Positions 35,950 to 44,234 of a DNA stretch of 64,000 nt are shown here, piece by piece. Location of the stretch: contig NZ_CP132957.1 in the NCBI RefSeq assembly GCF_030863805.1, positions 62,001 to 126,000 of the forward strand. The letters run 5' to 3'. This stretch comes from Kineothrix sp. MB12-C1. GTDB taxonomy: Bacteria; Bacillota; Clostridia; Lachnospirales; Lachnospiraceae. Both the position numbers and the translations under genes were made by a program. The notes beneath the pieces are model-generated. The model saw only the letters and a program-made list of their open reading frames with translations. It did no database searches and was not told where the DNA came from. Position 1 is the first letter of the stretch. Every line of letters starts with the position of its first letter.

Positions 35950-37245
35950 TTACCGCTTAGAAAGCTCCTCCATAATCTCTTCCCAAGTAACTCCCTTTTC
36001 TGCCATAAGAACCATCATATGGTAGAGAAAATCTGAGATTTCATACTTAATTTCATTTGAATTCGGATTCTTAGATGCAATAACGATTTCCGTCGCTTCT
36101 TCTCCTAATTTCTTCAGTATCTTATCGATTCCCTTATCGAATAGATAATTAGTGTAGGAACCCTCCTTCGGATGTACTTTACGATCCATAATGACATTCA
36201 TTACCGATTCAAACACCTTTAACGGATTAGTATCGTCATAATCCTTTTTCAATATTTCATTGAAGAAACAGGACTGACTTCCTGTATGGCAGGCAGCCCC
36301 TACTTGTGAGACCTTGGCAAGAATAGTATCCATATCACAATCCGCAGTCAGTGATTTTACGTATTGGAAATGACCGCTCGTATTTCCCTTTATCCATAGT
36401 TCATTACGGCTCCGACTATAGTAGGTCATTTTCCCGGAATGAACTGTCATACGATAGGCTTCTTCGTTCATATAAGCTACCATCAGTACTTCATCTGTCT
36501 TATAGTCCTGTACGACTACCGGTATCTGCCCATCGGAATTTAATTTGAAGTCGGACCAGGGAAAGGCAGCTTCTAAGGTGTTCACCTTAATTCCATTGTC
36601 CTGACAAAGATTCTTAATAGTGGGGAGTTCTTTCGCATTATCATTGATCGCTTGACCGGTAACACCGCACACCCCCGTATCTGAAAGAATCTCAATTAGT
36701 TTATCTAAGGACACTTCAGGCAAAGAAACAAGTATTTTTGTCTCACCTTCCCATGTACGAAGGCTTTCTCTGATTGAAGTTTCATTGATAAGAATGAGCT
36801 CACCGATAAAAGTCTTGATGAGATTTTTATGATTCAGAATATCTTCCGCTTCCGCATAACAGGCTGCAATCTTCTCTTTTCCGAACTTTAAGGAAACCTC
36901 TTCGGTCAGCGCTATATTTTCCGGCTTGGAATAATTTAATGCAGCTTTCCTGCATCCAACATATAAAAGCTTCTTAATATCTTCCATCCGGTGTACATTT
37001 CCGGCACCAGTTACAGGAAGTTCTGTTTTTACACATATTTCTTTAATGATATCAAGAGCCTCTTCGTGTTCAGCATCCCCTTTTGACATGTCGAAAATCA
37101 AAAGTTCATCCGCATTATTATCTTCATAAAAACAAGCCAGCTTTACCGGATTAGTATCAATAATCGTAACATCGGAAAGATTCTTAACTGCATTTCCTTT
37201 ATAAAGATAGATACAGGGAACTAATTTTTTATAATCGCCATTCAT
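35950..37245 (-). CDS. hisI: HisIE (PR-AMP cyclohydrolase / PR-ATP pyrophosphatase) fused to a degenerate HisF-like barrel
   Basis: 431 residues in three parts. Residues 1-225 resemble HisF/HisA (VPCIYLYKG, NADELLIFDMS, LPVTGAGNVHRMEDIKKLL), but both catalytic aspartates of HisF are Tyr here: Tyr13 in place of the Asp in PCLDV and Tyr130 in place of that in AIDAK. Residues 230-330 are the HisI cyclohydrolase with the zinc cysteines in ADCDMD and GAACHTGSQSCFF. Residues 342-431 are the HisE pyrophosphohydrolase with LGEEATEIVIAS and YEISDFLYHMM. It is the last gene of hisZGDB-hisIE and catalyses steps 2 and 3 of histidine synthesis. Confidence 0.93.
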   Translation of the reverse strand: MNGDYKKLVPCIYLYKGNAVKNLSDVTIIDTNPVKLACFYEDNNADELLIFDMSKGDAEHEEALDIIKEICVKTELPVTGAGNVHRMEDIKKLLYVGCRKAALNYSKPENIALTEEVSLKFGKEKIAACYAEAEDILNHKNLIKTFIGELILINETSIRESLRTWEGETKILVSLPEVSLDKLIEILSDTGVCGVTGQAINDNAKELPTIKNLCQDNGIKVNTLEAAFPWSDFKLNSDGQIPVVVQDYKTDEVLMVAYMNEEAYRMTVHSGKMTYYSRSRNELWIKGNTSGHFQYVKSLTADCDMDTILAKVSQVGAACHTGSQSCFFNEILKKDYDDTNPLKVFESVMNVIMDRKVHPKEGSYTNYLFDKGIDKILKKLGEEATEIVIASKNPNSNEIKYEISDFLYHMMVLMAEKGVTWEEIMEELSKR

Positions 37246-37260
37246 GTATATGCTCCTTTT

Positions 37261-37848
37261 TTACAAACTGCCCTTTGTACTTAGCACATCTGTAATTCTT
37301 TCGTCTCTCATCACCGCTTCATCCAAAGCCTTACCGAAAGCTTTAAACATAGCTTCTATCATATGATGGTTATTTATTCCTGACAACATTTTCAAATGAA
37401 GATTCATACCGGCTGAATAAGAAATTGCATAAAAGAATTCTTTTACCAATTCGGTATCAAGTCCACCCACTCGTTCTGTCGTAAATGTACAGCCAAAGTC
37501 AAAATAGGGCCGACCGCATAGGTCAATAGAACATAAAGTAAGCGCCTCGTCCATGGGGAGGATAGAGGAACCATAGCGCTTAATCCCCACTTTATCACCT
37601 AGAGCTTCCTTAATAGCCTGCCCTAAGACGATCCCGGTATCTTCTACCGTATGATGACCATCCACCTCTAAATCACCCTTTACTTTTACCTTTAAATCAA
37701 AAAAGCCGTGCTTGGAAAATCCCTCCAGCATATGATTGAAAAAGCCGATTCCTGTATCGATTTCGCTCTTTCCCGTGCCGTCCAGATTAAGAGTCATGGA
37801 AATGTCGGTTTCCTTTGTTTTTCGTTCTAATGTCGTATTCCTTGCCAT
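37261..37848 (-). CDS. hisB: Imidazoleglycerol-phosphate dehydratase
   Basis: Stand-alone dehydratase of 195 residues, as in Gram-positive bacteria. GIGFFNHMLEGFSKHG, DGHHTVEDTGIVLG and the C-terminal LSGINNHHMIEAMFKAFGKAL contain the manganese-binding histidines and glutamates. It lies between hisD and hisIE. No hisC is found between hisD and hisB, unlike many operons. Confidence 0.97.
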   Translation of the reverse strand: MARNTTLERKTKETDISMTLNLDGTGKSEIDTGIGFFNHMLEGFSKHGFFDLKVKVKGDLEVDGHHTVEDTGIVLGQAIKEALGDKVGIKRYGSSILPMDEALTLCSIDLCGRPYFDFGCTFTTERVGGLDTELVKEFFYAISYSAGMNLHLKMLSGINNHHMIEAMFKAFGKALDEAVMRDERITDVLSTKGSL

Positions 37849-37883
37849 AAAACCACCATACCTTTCTATAATACCCTTTTAAG

Positions 37884-39179
37884 TCATGACTCTTCAAATC
37901 TTACTTTAATTGAATTCGCATGTGCCGTCAGCCCTTCGCTCTTTGCAAATAATTCGATATCCCTATGTACCTTAAAAAGGGCTTCTCTCGAATAAGAGAT
38001 AATACTCGTCTTTTTCATAAAGTCATCCACATTCAAAGGGGAGAAAAACTTCGCAGTACCATTGGTAGGCAATATGTGATTAGGACCTGCATAATAGTCT
38101 CCCAGCGGTTCGGAAGAATATTCGCCGAGGAATATCGCACCTGCATTTTTAATCTTAGTCATAATCTCATAAGGATTAGCTGTTAATATCTCTAAATGCT
38201 CCGATGCAATTTCATTGGCAGCTTCGACAGCTTCCTCCATTGTATCAGCTATAAGAATATAGCCATAGTTATTCAACGACTTTTGAATGATTTCTGAACG
38301 CGACAACTCTTTTGTTAATCGCTCGGCCTGAAGAGATACCTCTTTTGCCAGCCCTTCACTCGTAGTAATTAAAATAGCACTTGCCATTTCGTCGTGTTCC
38401 GCCTGAGATAGAAGATCCGAAGCCACGTAGAGGGGATTGGCTGTCTCATCAGCCAGTACAAGAATCTCGCTTGGTCCGGCGATGGAGTCGATACTTACGT
38501 AACCGAAGCATGCCTTTTTAGCAAGAGCTACATAAATATTTCCCGGTCCGGTAATTTTATCAACCTTAGGAATGCTCTGAGTGCCGAAAGCCATAGCCGC
38601 AATCGCTTGTGCACCTCCTATTTTATAAACCTCATTCACTCCCGCTATATCTGCGGCAACTAAGGTGCCTGCATAAATCTTCCCTTTTTTGTCGGGAGGC
38701 GTGGTCATAATAATTCTCTCCACACCGGCTACTTTGGCAGGAATTACATTCATCAGAACGCTGGAAGGATAGGCGGCAGTACCACCTGGCACATAGACAC
38801 CTGACAGACCGATAGGTGTAACCTTCTGCCCTAATATCGTGCCATCCTCTTTCGTATCGATCCAGCTATTGTGGAGCTGCTTTTCATGAAAGCTCTTTAT
38901 ATTGTCAGCGGCCTTTTTCATCACTTCGATAAGAGCCGGATCCACTTGCTTATAAGCCTCTTCGATTTCTGCTTTCGTTACTCTTACCGTCGATGCATCT
39001 ATATGACATTGATCGAACTTCTCGGTATACTCGAAGATAGCTTCATCCCTTCGCTCCCGGACATTTGCAATAATATCAGCAACAATAGCCTCGAACTGAC
39101 CGTAATTATTCGGACTTCTCTTTAATAATGTATTTAATAGATCTGTTTTAGATTCTGAGGTTAGCTTAATTATCTTCAT
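37884..39179 (-). CDS. hisD: Histidinol dehydrogenase
   Basis: 431 residues. GLSGVYVPGGTAAYPSSVLMN and IAGPSEILVLAD are typical, and the zinc ligands and catalytic pair fall in LLSQAEHDEMA, ASEHLEI and YYAGPNHILPTNG. Carries out the last two oxidations of histidine synthesis. Located between hisG and hisB. Confidence 0.97.
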   Translation of the reverse strand: MKIIKLTSESKTDLLNTLLKRSPNNYGQFEAIVADIIANVRERRDEAIFEYTEKFDQCHIDASTVRVTKAEIEEAYKQVDPALIEVMKKAADNIKSFHEKQLHNSWIDTKEDGTILGQKVTPIGLSGVYVPGGTAAYPSSVLMNVIPAKVAGVERIIMTTPPDKKGKIYAGTLVAADIAGVNEVYKIGGAQAIAAMAFGTQSIPKVDKITGPGNIYVALAKKACFGYVSIDSIAGPSEILVLADETANPLYVASDLLSQAEHDEMASAILITTSEGLAKEVSLQAERLTKELSRSEIIQKSLNNYGYILIADTMEEAVEAANEIASEHLEILTANPYEIMTKIKNAGAIFLGEYSSEPLGDYYAGPNHILPTNGTAKFFSPLNVDDFMKKTSIISYSREALFKVHRDIELFAKSEGLTAHANSIKVRFEES

Positions 39180-39220
39180 TTACAGTCTTATTCCTTTCCG
39201 GTACAGTTTCAATTCTGTTC

Positions 39221-39889
39221 TTATTTCGATGCATCTGCCAGCGCAATGCGCGTACGTAAATCATGAATCAGCTTCTTGATACGTTCCGTTTCCATCTGCA
39301 TACTCACCTGATTAACAATCATCCTTGCAGAAAGGGGACAGATTTCTTCCAGTACTTCAAGGCCATTCTCATTTAAGGTAGAACCGGTCTCGACAATATC
39401 TACGATAACATCCGATAGCTTCACGATAGGGCCGAGTTCTACAGATCCATTCAGCTTAATAATGTCTACCGTCTGATGTTTTTTGTTATAAAAGTAGTCT
39501 TTCGCAATATTAGGATATTTGCTCGCTACACGAATCATTTCATGATGTTTCAAAAGCTCCTTTGCGCTGGCAGGTCCGCATACGCACATTCTGCACTTGC
39601 CAAAACCGAGGTCCAATACTTCATAGACCCGTCTGTTTTCCTCCATAATGGTGTCTTTTCCAACCACTCCTATATCAGCAGCGCCATATTCCACGTAAGT
39701 AGGTACATCGGGCCCCTTGGAAAGAAAAAAACGAAGTTTTAGTTCCTCATTAACAAAAACAAGCTTTCTTGAGCTTTTGTCTTTCATTTCCTCACAAGTG
39801 ATTCCAATTTCTTCTAAAAGCTCCAATGTTTTATTTGCAAGCCTTCCTTTTCCCAAAGCGAAGGTCAGATATCTTTCTTCTTTACTCAT
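39221..39889 (-). CDS. hisG: ATP phosphoribosyltransferase catalytic subunit, short form
   Basis: First enzyme of histidine synthesis. At 222 residues it is the short form that lacks the C-terminal regulatory domain and needs HisZ, whose gene immediately precedes it and overlaps its start by 8 bases. LTFALGKGRLANKTLELLEEIG, GAADIGVVGKDTI and the PRPP-binding VDIVETGSTLNENGLEVLE are visible. Confidence 0.97.
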   Translation of the reverse strand: MSKEERYLTFALGKGRLANKTLELLEEIGITCEEMKDKSSRKLVFVNEELKLRFFLSKGPDVPTYVEYGAADIGVVGKDTIMEENRRVYEVLDLGFGKCRMCVCGPASAKELLKHHEMIRVASKYPNIAKDYFYNKKHQTVDIIKLNGSVELGPIVKLSDVIVDIVETGSTLNENGLEVLEEICPLSARMIVNQVSMQMETERIKKLIHDLRTRIALADASK

Positions 39890-41015
39890 ACCCCGCCTCC
39901 TCGTCTTTCTTCGGACTAAGAACTACCTTTTTCCCTTCCCTACGCAGCTTCTTTGCCCTTTCCAAGTCTTCCTTATAACTCGCTTGCGTATATGTTATGA
40001 CCATCGCTGCGTCCGGAATCTTAACTTCTATATGTTGCCTGCTAAGAGCGGCCATCAAATCATCGATAACAATTACAAATCCGATGGCTGGTGCATTCTT
40101 CCCGAAACGGGATAAAAGAGTATCATATCTTCCTCCTGTTACAATCGCATCACCCACACCATAAGTATAGGCTTTGAAAATAACTCCCGTATAATAATGA
40201 TATCGACTCAGCATTCCTAGGTCGAAAGAGACATATTTCTCAACGCCATAAGCACACAAAGCTTCATAAAGTTTCTCAAGTCGTTCAACCGCCTGAATCG
40301 CCCGTGAATTGCCGGTAAGTTCTTTGGCCTTAGAAAGAGCTTCTGTGGAGCCGAATAAATCGGTAACCGTTAACAACCTCTCCCGTAATATGGGATCGAT
40401 ATTTTTGCCGATTAAAAGTTCCTCCGCACCGAAATAATTTTTCCCTGATATGTATTCCCGAAGCTCACTCTCCGTCTCTTCATTAATCCCTGCTTCTATG
40501 CAAATCCCTTTGAAATATTCCACATTGCCGATGTTGAGCTGGAAATCCTGTATTCCGGTTTCTAATAAGGTCTCAATAATAAGGGCTGCCATCTCTGCAT
40601 CCGCTTCCACACTCGCATCTCCAATGAGCTCCGCTCCCATTTGAGTCGCTTCCTTTAACTTACCTTGAAGATTAGTCGTATTCGTGAAGGTATTTCCCAC
40701 ATAACAGAAGCGAATCTGCACATTTTCATCCATAAAGTATTTCGAAGCGCATCTGGCCATAGAAGGCGTAAAATCCGGACGAAGTACGAGAGTCTCTCCT
40801 TCTTTATCATAAAATTTGTACAATTCCCTGGAAGGGGTCGTTCCTATTTCTTTTGAAAATACATCGAAAAATTCAAAGGTAGGTGTCTGTATATCTTCAT
40901 ATCCATAACTTCTTATCTTATCTAAAATCCATGTTTCTACGGTTAACTTTTTCGCATACTCGTTACCGTATATATCCCGGACGCCTTCCGGCGTATGTAG
41001 AAATTTCATATCCAT
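39882..41015 (-). CDS. hisZ: ATP phosphoribosyltransferase regulatory subunit
   Basis: A 377-residue paralogue of histidyl-tRNA synthetase that acts as the feedback-sensing subunit for short HisG. TPEGVRDIYGNEY, RPDFTPSMARCAS and GGRYDTLLSRFG follow the class II synthetase core, but the anticodon-binding domain is reduced. An alternative start six bases downstream (Met3) is possible. A strong promoter lies 70 bases upstream; the short leader has no T-box. Confidence 0.93.
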   Translation of the reverse strand: MDMKFLHTPEGVRDIYGNEYAKKLTVETWILDKIRSYGYEDIQTPTFEFFDVFSKEIGTTPSRELYKFYDKEGETLVLRPDFTPSMARCASKYFMDENVQIRFCYVGNTFTNTTNLQGKLKEATQMGAELIGDASVEADAEMAALIIETLLETGIQDFQLNIGNVEYFKGICIEAGINEETESELREYISGKNYFGAEELLIGKNIDPILRERLLTVTDLFGSTEALSKAKELTGNSRAIQAVERLEKLYEALCAYGVEKYVSFDLGMLSRYHYYTGVIFKAYTYGVGDAIVTGGRYDTLLSRFGKNAPAIGFVIVIDDLMAALSRQHIEVKIPDAAMVITYTQASYKEDLERAKKLRREGKKVVLSPKKDEEAGYE

Positions 41016-41085
41016 AATACTAGAATCCCCTTCTTTTGCTTTATCAAGTTACAGTGATATCAAATTAGCACAACAAATTACACGT

Positions 41086-41114
41086 AGTATAACGCAAAAA
41101 AGGAATCTTGTCAA
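41086..41114 (-). promoter_or_regulatory. Promoter of the his operon, overlapping the recU stop codon
   Basis: On the minus strand TTGACA (41109-41114) and TATACT (41086-41091) are exactly 17 bases apart. The TGA inside the -35 box is also the recU stop codon, so the promoter begins within the end of the upstream gene. Confidence 0.8.
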
Positions 41115-41653
41115 ATAAGGAATTCTCTATCCTCTAAATCTTTCTGAAGGACATCCAAATAGGGAACAAAAACGCCATTTTTCTTCGGTATCACATATTC
41201 CGGATTCAGTTCCTCAAAGCGGAAGCTCTTCCGCCCTCCTCCAGTGGCCCTCTCCCAGAAGAAAGCCAGCATATCGTAAGTTAAATAGTAAAATAAATCT
41301 TTATGCGTGTAATAAATGATAAAAAAAGCGATACCTCTTTGCTTTTCGAATTGCTTCATGAATTCTACCTGATGTTCATGTATATTCTGAAGGGCAAAGG
41401 TATCAGTTCCGCATTCTTTCGCATCAAAGCATACCGGTATTCCTTGTACAGCCCCGATATAATCGACGGTACTTTTCTGCTCGAAGTAAGCTAAGGTGAT
41501 ATGCCTGCTTTGCTTATCGATAGTAATTGGAGTGATCGGTGTTGGCACCTTCTGAATAAGAGCCAGTCCGCTTTCCAAATATCTTTCATTTGTTAGGTTA
41601 ATAAGATCCTCTAAGGTAGAACCCCGAAGACCTCTCGAATTCCAAGTTCCCAT
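41111..41653 (-). CDS. recU: RecU-type Holliday junction resolvase
   Basis: 180 residues. GLRGSTLEDLINLTNERYLESGLALIQKV matches the N-terminal helix region, and the metal-binding nuclease core is in TVDYIGAVQGIPVCFDAKE (the D-x15-E-x-K-like arrangement). EHQVEFMKQFEKQRGIAFFII follows. RecU resolves recombination intermediates in Firmicutes. It is the last gene of the segment upstream of the his promoter. Confidence 0.93.
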   Translation of the reverse strand: MGTWNSRGLRGSTLEDLINLTNERYLESGLALIQKVPTPITPITIDKQSRHITLAYFEQKSTVDYIGAVQGIPVCFDAKECGTDTFALQNIHEHQVEFMKQFEKQRGIAFFIIYYTHKDLFYYLTYDMLAFFWERATGGGRKSFRFEELNPEYVIPKKNGVFVPYLDVLQKDLEDREFLI

Positions 41654-41674
41654 TTTCTTTCCTATTCCAGCCTT

Positions 41675-42682
41675 TTATAAGTCATCTTCTATTAAATGAA
41701 AAATCGGGGGTTCTTCTGCAATCAGCTTTTTTTCACTAATTGCTTCGAATTCTCCGGTAAGTACCGGGAATTCCAAACGGTGAGCATGAAGAAGCTGGCT
41801 TTCCACTTTATACTTTTTCTTATAGTTATCGTTGAACTTGCGGTCTCCATACTTATAGTCGCCCAGAAGAGGATGGCCGATGGAAGCAAGGTGTGCTCTA
41901 ATCTGATGGGTCTTGCCCGTAATCAGTTCTACTTCCAACAACGTTTTATCTCCTATAACCTTCAAAGGTTCATATTTCGTCTTAATAAAGGAAGATTCTG
42001 CTCCATTCGGCCGCTTTGTAACGACTACCTTATTTTTCTTCTCATCTTTTGTCAGATAGCCCTCAATCAAGGTAGCATGTACAATCTTCCCCTTCACGTA
42101 AAGTCGGTAATATTTATGAAGGCTTCTATCCTTTAATAATTCACTCATTTTCTGACTGCCTGCAATTGTCTTTCCGCAGATGACCATACCACTCGTATTG
42201 CGGTCCAGGCGATTACAAACGGAAGGCCTGAACGTATGTAATTCTTCTTTTGTGATTTCTCCATGCATCAGCAGATATCCAATAAACCATTCATTGAGAG
42301 AAAGGTCTTCCGGATGTGCTTTCTGCGTCAATAACCCGGCAGGCTTATTCACAATTAAAACATGATGGTCTTCATAAATAACGGGAAGCTTTCCATATGC
42401 TTCATAAGCTTTTTTATAATCTTTATACTGTCGGTCTAAAGATTCCGGAATCTCCGACCCTTTCCCTTTCATCTTTTCCAAGGTTTCCTCTGAGAAAAAG
42501 AGACGAATTTCATCGCCGATTATCAGCTTCTCATTTCCGGAGGCTTTTTTACCATTAAGTACGATGTTCTTTTTGCGTAGCATTTTATAAAGAAAGCTAT
42601 TCGGAGCTTCTTTCAAATATTTATGTAAATATTTATCTAGGCGCTGGCCTGCTTCATTTTCTTTTATAATTAAAAGTTGCAT
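41675..42682 (-). CDS. RluA/RluD-family pseudouridine synthase
   Basis: 336 residues from the ATG at 42682 (AAAGGCATG-like ribosome binding site). An S4-like RNA-binding region (GQRLDKYLHKYLKEAPNSFLYKMLRKK) precedes the synthase domain with the catalytic aspartate in VCNRLDRNTSGMVICGK and GKTHQIRAHLASIGHPLLGDYKYG. It modifies 23S rRNA or tRNA uridines; the exact site is not predictable. Confidence 0.93.
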   Translation of the reverse strand: MQLLIIKENEAGQRLDKYLHKYLKEAPNSFLYKMLRKKNIVLNGKKASGNEKLIIGDEIRLFFSEETLEKMKGKGSEIPESLDRQYKDYKKAYEAYGKLPVIYEDHHVLIVNKPAGLLTQKAHPEDLSLNEWFIGYLLMHGEITKEELHTFRPSVCNRLDRNTSGMVICGKTIAGSQKMSELLKDRSLHKYYRLYVKGKIVHATLIEGYLTKDEKKNKVVVTKRPNGAESSFIKTKYEPLKVIGDKTLLEVELITGKTHQIRAHLASIGHPLLGDYKYGDRKFNDNYKKKYKVESQLLHAHRLEFPVLTGEFEAISEKKLIAEEPPIFHLIEDDL

Positions 42683-42721
42683 AATAATCATGCCTTTCTT
42701 ATAGTCCAGGCTCGATGCCAT

Positions 42722-43321
42722 TTATAGCGTAATCGACAGTAAGCAGCTCAGAATATCTTGTAATTTTTTCTCGGCATCCTCGTTTTTAATACCTTCCAGA
42801 CTTTTTAAATTATCGAGACTTTCACAATACTTTTGTAGATTTGTATCAATTTTAACCGTTATATTTTTATAGCCGCTCTGTTTTAGCATACTTTCGATAT
42901 GCCGGGCACAAGCCTTTTCGTCACAGGTAGCATCTTCCGAGAAGCCACAGATAATGGAATCCTTCACGACCATATGACTGACTTGATAATTCTTCTGATA
43001 GGAGGTGAAAAACAAATCGTAGAGATAGGTGAGGCCTTCTTCTTGTTTCTGAAGCCTCTGGTGTGCCTCATCCGAACAGCCTCTGGCCTTTAGAAACATT
43101 ATCATAGAAACCGCACTTCTACTGGCAGGAAGAAGGCCGACCACTGCGGCAATTGTCCATATACTCTTCTTATCTCCCCCGTTAAGCCATAAGCCAATTC
43201 CAAAAATACCCAAGGATAACGCGAACATAAAAACAGTCCTTATAATAACCTTTATGCGTTGTGCCACTAAATAACCATATTCACCCTTTTTTACTCTACT
43301 GCCGATTTTCTTTCGTTCCAT
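42722..43321 (-). CDS. Membrane protein of unknown function
   Basis: 199 residues. Two transmembrane segments lie at about 26-47 and 54-76, followed by a soluble C-terminal domain (QVSHMVVKDSIICGFSEDATC to the end). Its stop codon lies right before the extended frame of the synthase gene, so the two are probably co-transcribed. Not recognised. Confidence 0.7.
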   Translation of the reverse strand: MERKKIGSRVKKGEYGYLVAQRIKVIIRTVFMFALSLGIFGIGLWLNGGDKKSIWTIAAVVGLLPASRSAVSMIMFLKARGCSDEAHQRLQKQEEGLTYLYDLFFTSYQKNYQVSHMVVKDSIICGFSEDATCDEKACARHIESMLKQSGYKNITVKIDTNLQKYCESLDNLKSLEGIKNEDAEKKLQDILSCLLSITL

Positions 43322-43409
43322 ACTATCATTTCACTTTCTGTATTATTTCAATTACCAATCATTGTGTTTTATTTATATTATTTAATTATCCTAAGATTTT
43401 TTATGCCCG

Positions 43410-44189
43410 TTACTTTAATAAGTTCATAATTCCTAACAACCAGGAATGAGGTATCACTTTTGCCATAACATGGAAGGATTTGATAGGAAGGCTGCAGACG
43501 GATATCGCTTTCTTATCGTACGAATCTAAAAGGGCTTCTCTTACTACTCTCTCTACATCCACCATCGTCCATTTCTTAAGGCCAAGGGTGGAACCGGAAC
43601 GTTCTGCAACATCGAAAAACTCTGTATCCACCGGCCCCGGACAAACTGCTGTTACCCATATATTCCGTCCGCGCAGTTCTTCCCTCAATGCCCTCGAAAA
43701 ACTGAGTACATAAGATTTGCTGGCCGCATAAACAGCAAAATTCTTCTGCGGCAAGAAGCCTGCACTGGAAGCGATCTGGAGGATACGACTGTTCTTTTGC
43801 ATATAAGGAATGCAGTAATAAGTCATTCTGGTCAATGCTTTACAATTCACATCCAACATATCCAGTTGCTCTTCAATACTAAGGGAGTCGAATGCTCCCA
43901 TTAAGCCAAAGCCTGCACTGTTAACGAGCATACGAATCGTTACGTCCTCGATTTCAAGGATCTTGCCGAAAGCGCGCATATCATTTACATCGGTCACATC
44001 CATGGCAATTACCTTCGTCGGCATCTCAATGAGCTTAGCCAGCTCAGTCATACGTTCTTTCCGCCTTGCGATAAGCCAAATTTCATCCATCTTATGAAAA
44101 ATCTTATCCATCTGCAAAGCAAATTCCAATCCCAGGCCAGAAGATGCACCGGTAATAATCGCTATATTTTTTCTTTTCATAAAATTCAC
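43410..44189 (-). CDS. SDR-family NAD(P)-dependent oxidoreductase
   Basis: 259 residues with a classical Rossmann start (IITGASSGLGLEFAL), the LVNSAGFG motif, the catalytic Ser in QIASSAGFLPQ and the YAASK motif. The C-terminal 30 residues are hydrophobic, suggesting membrane association. Substrate unknown; DltE/YqjQ-like dehydrogenases are similar. Confidence 0.9.
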   Translation of the reverse strand: MNFMKRKNIAIITGASSGLGLEFALQMDKIFHKMDEIWLIARRKERMTELAKLIEMPTKVIAMDVTDVNDMRAFGKILEIEDVTIRMLVNSAGFGLMGAFDSLSIEEQLDMLDVNCKALTRMTYYCIPYMQKNSRILQIASSAGFLPQKNFAVYAASKSYVLSFSRALREELRGRNIWVTAVCPGPVDTEFFDVAERSGSTLGLKKWTMVDVERVVREALLDSYDKKAISVCSLPIKSFHVMAKVIPHSWLLGIMNLLK

Positions 44190-44234
44190 CCTTTTCTATT
44201 TTTATTTCCCCGTTCACATTTTAGGGTCTTTCCT

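Noticed and set aside
41016-41085. T-box leader of the his operon
   Set aside because: The leader between the promoter and hisZ is about 65 bases, too short for a T-box, and has no T-box sequence or terminator.
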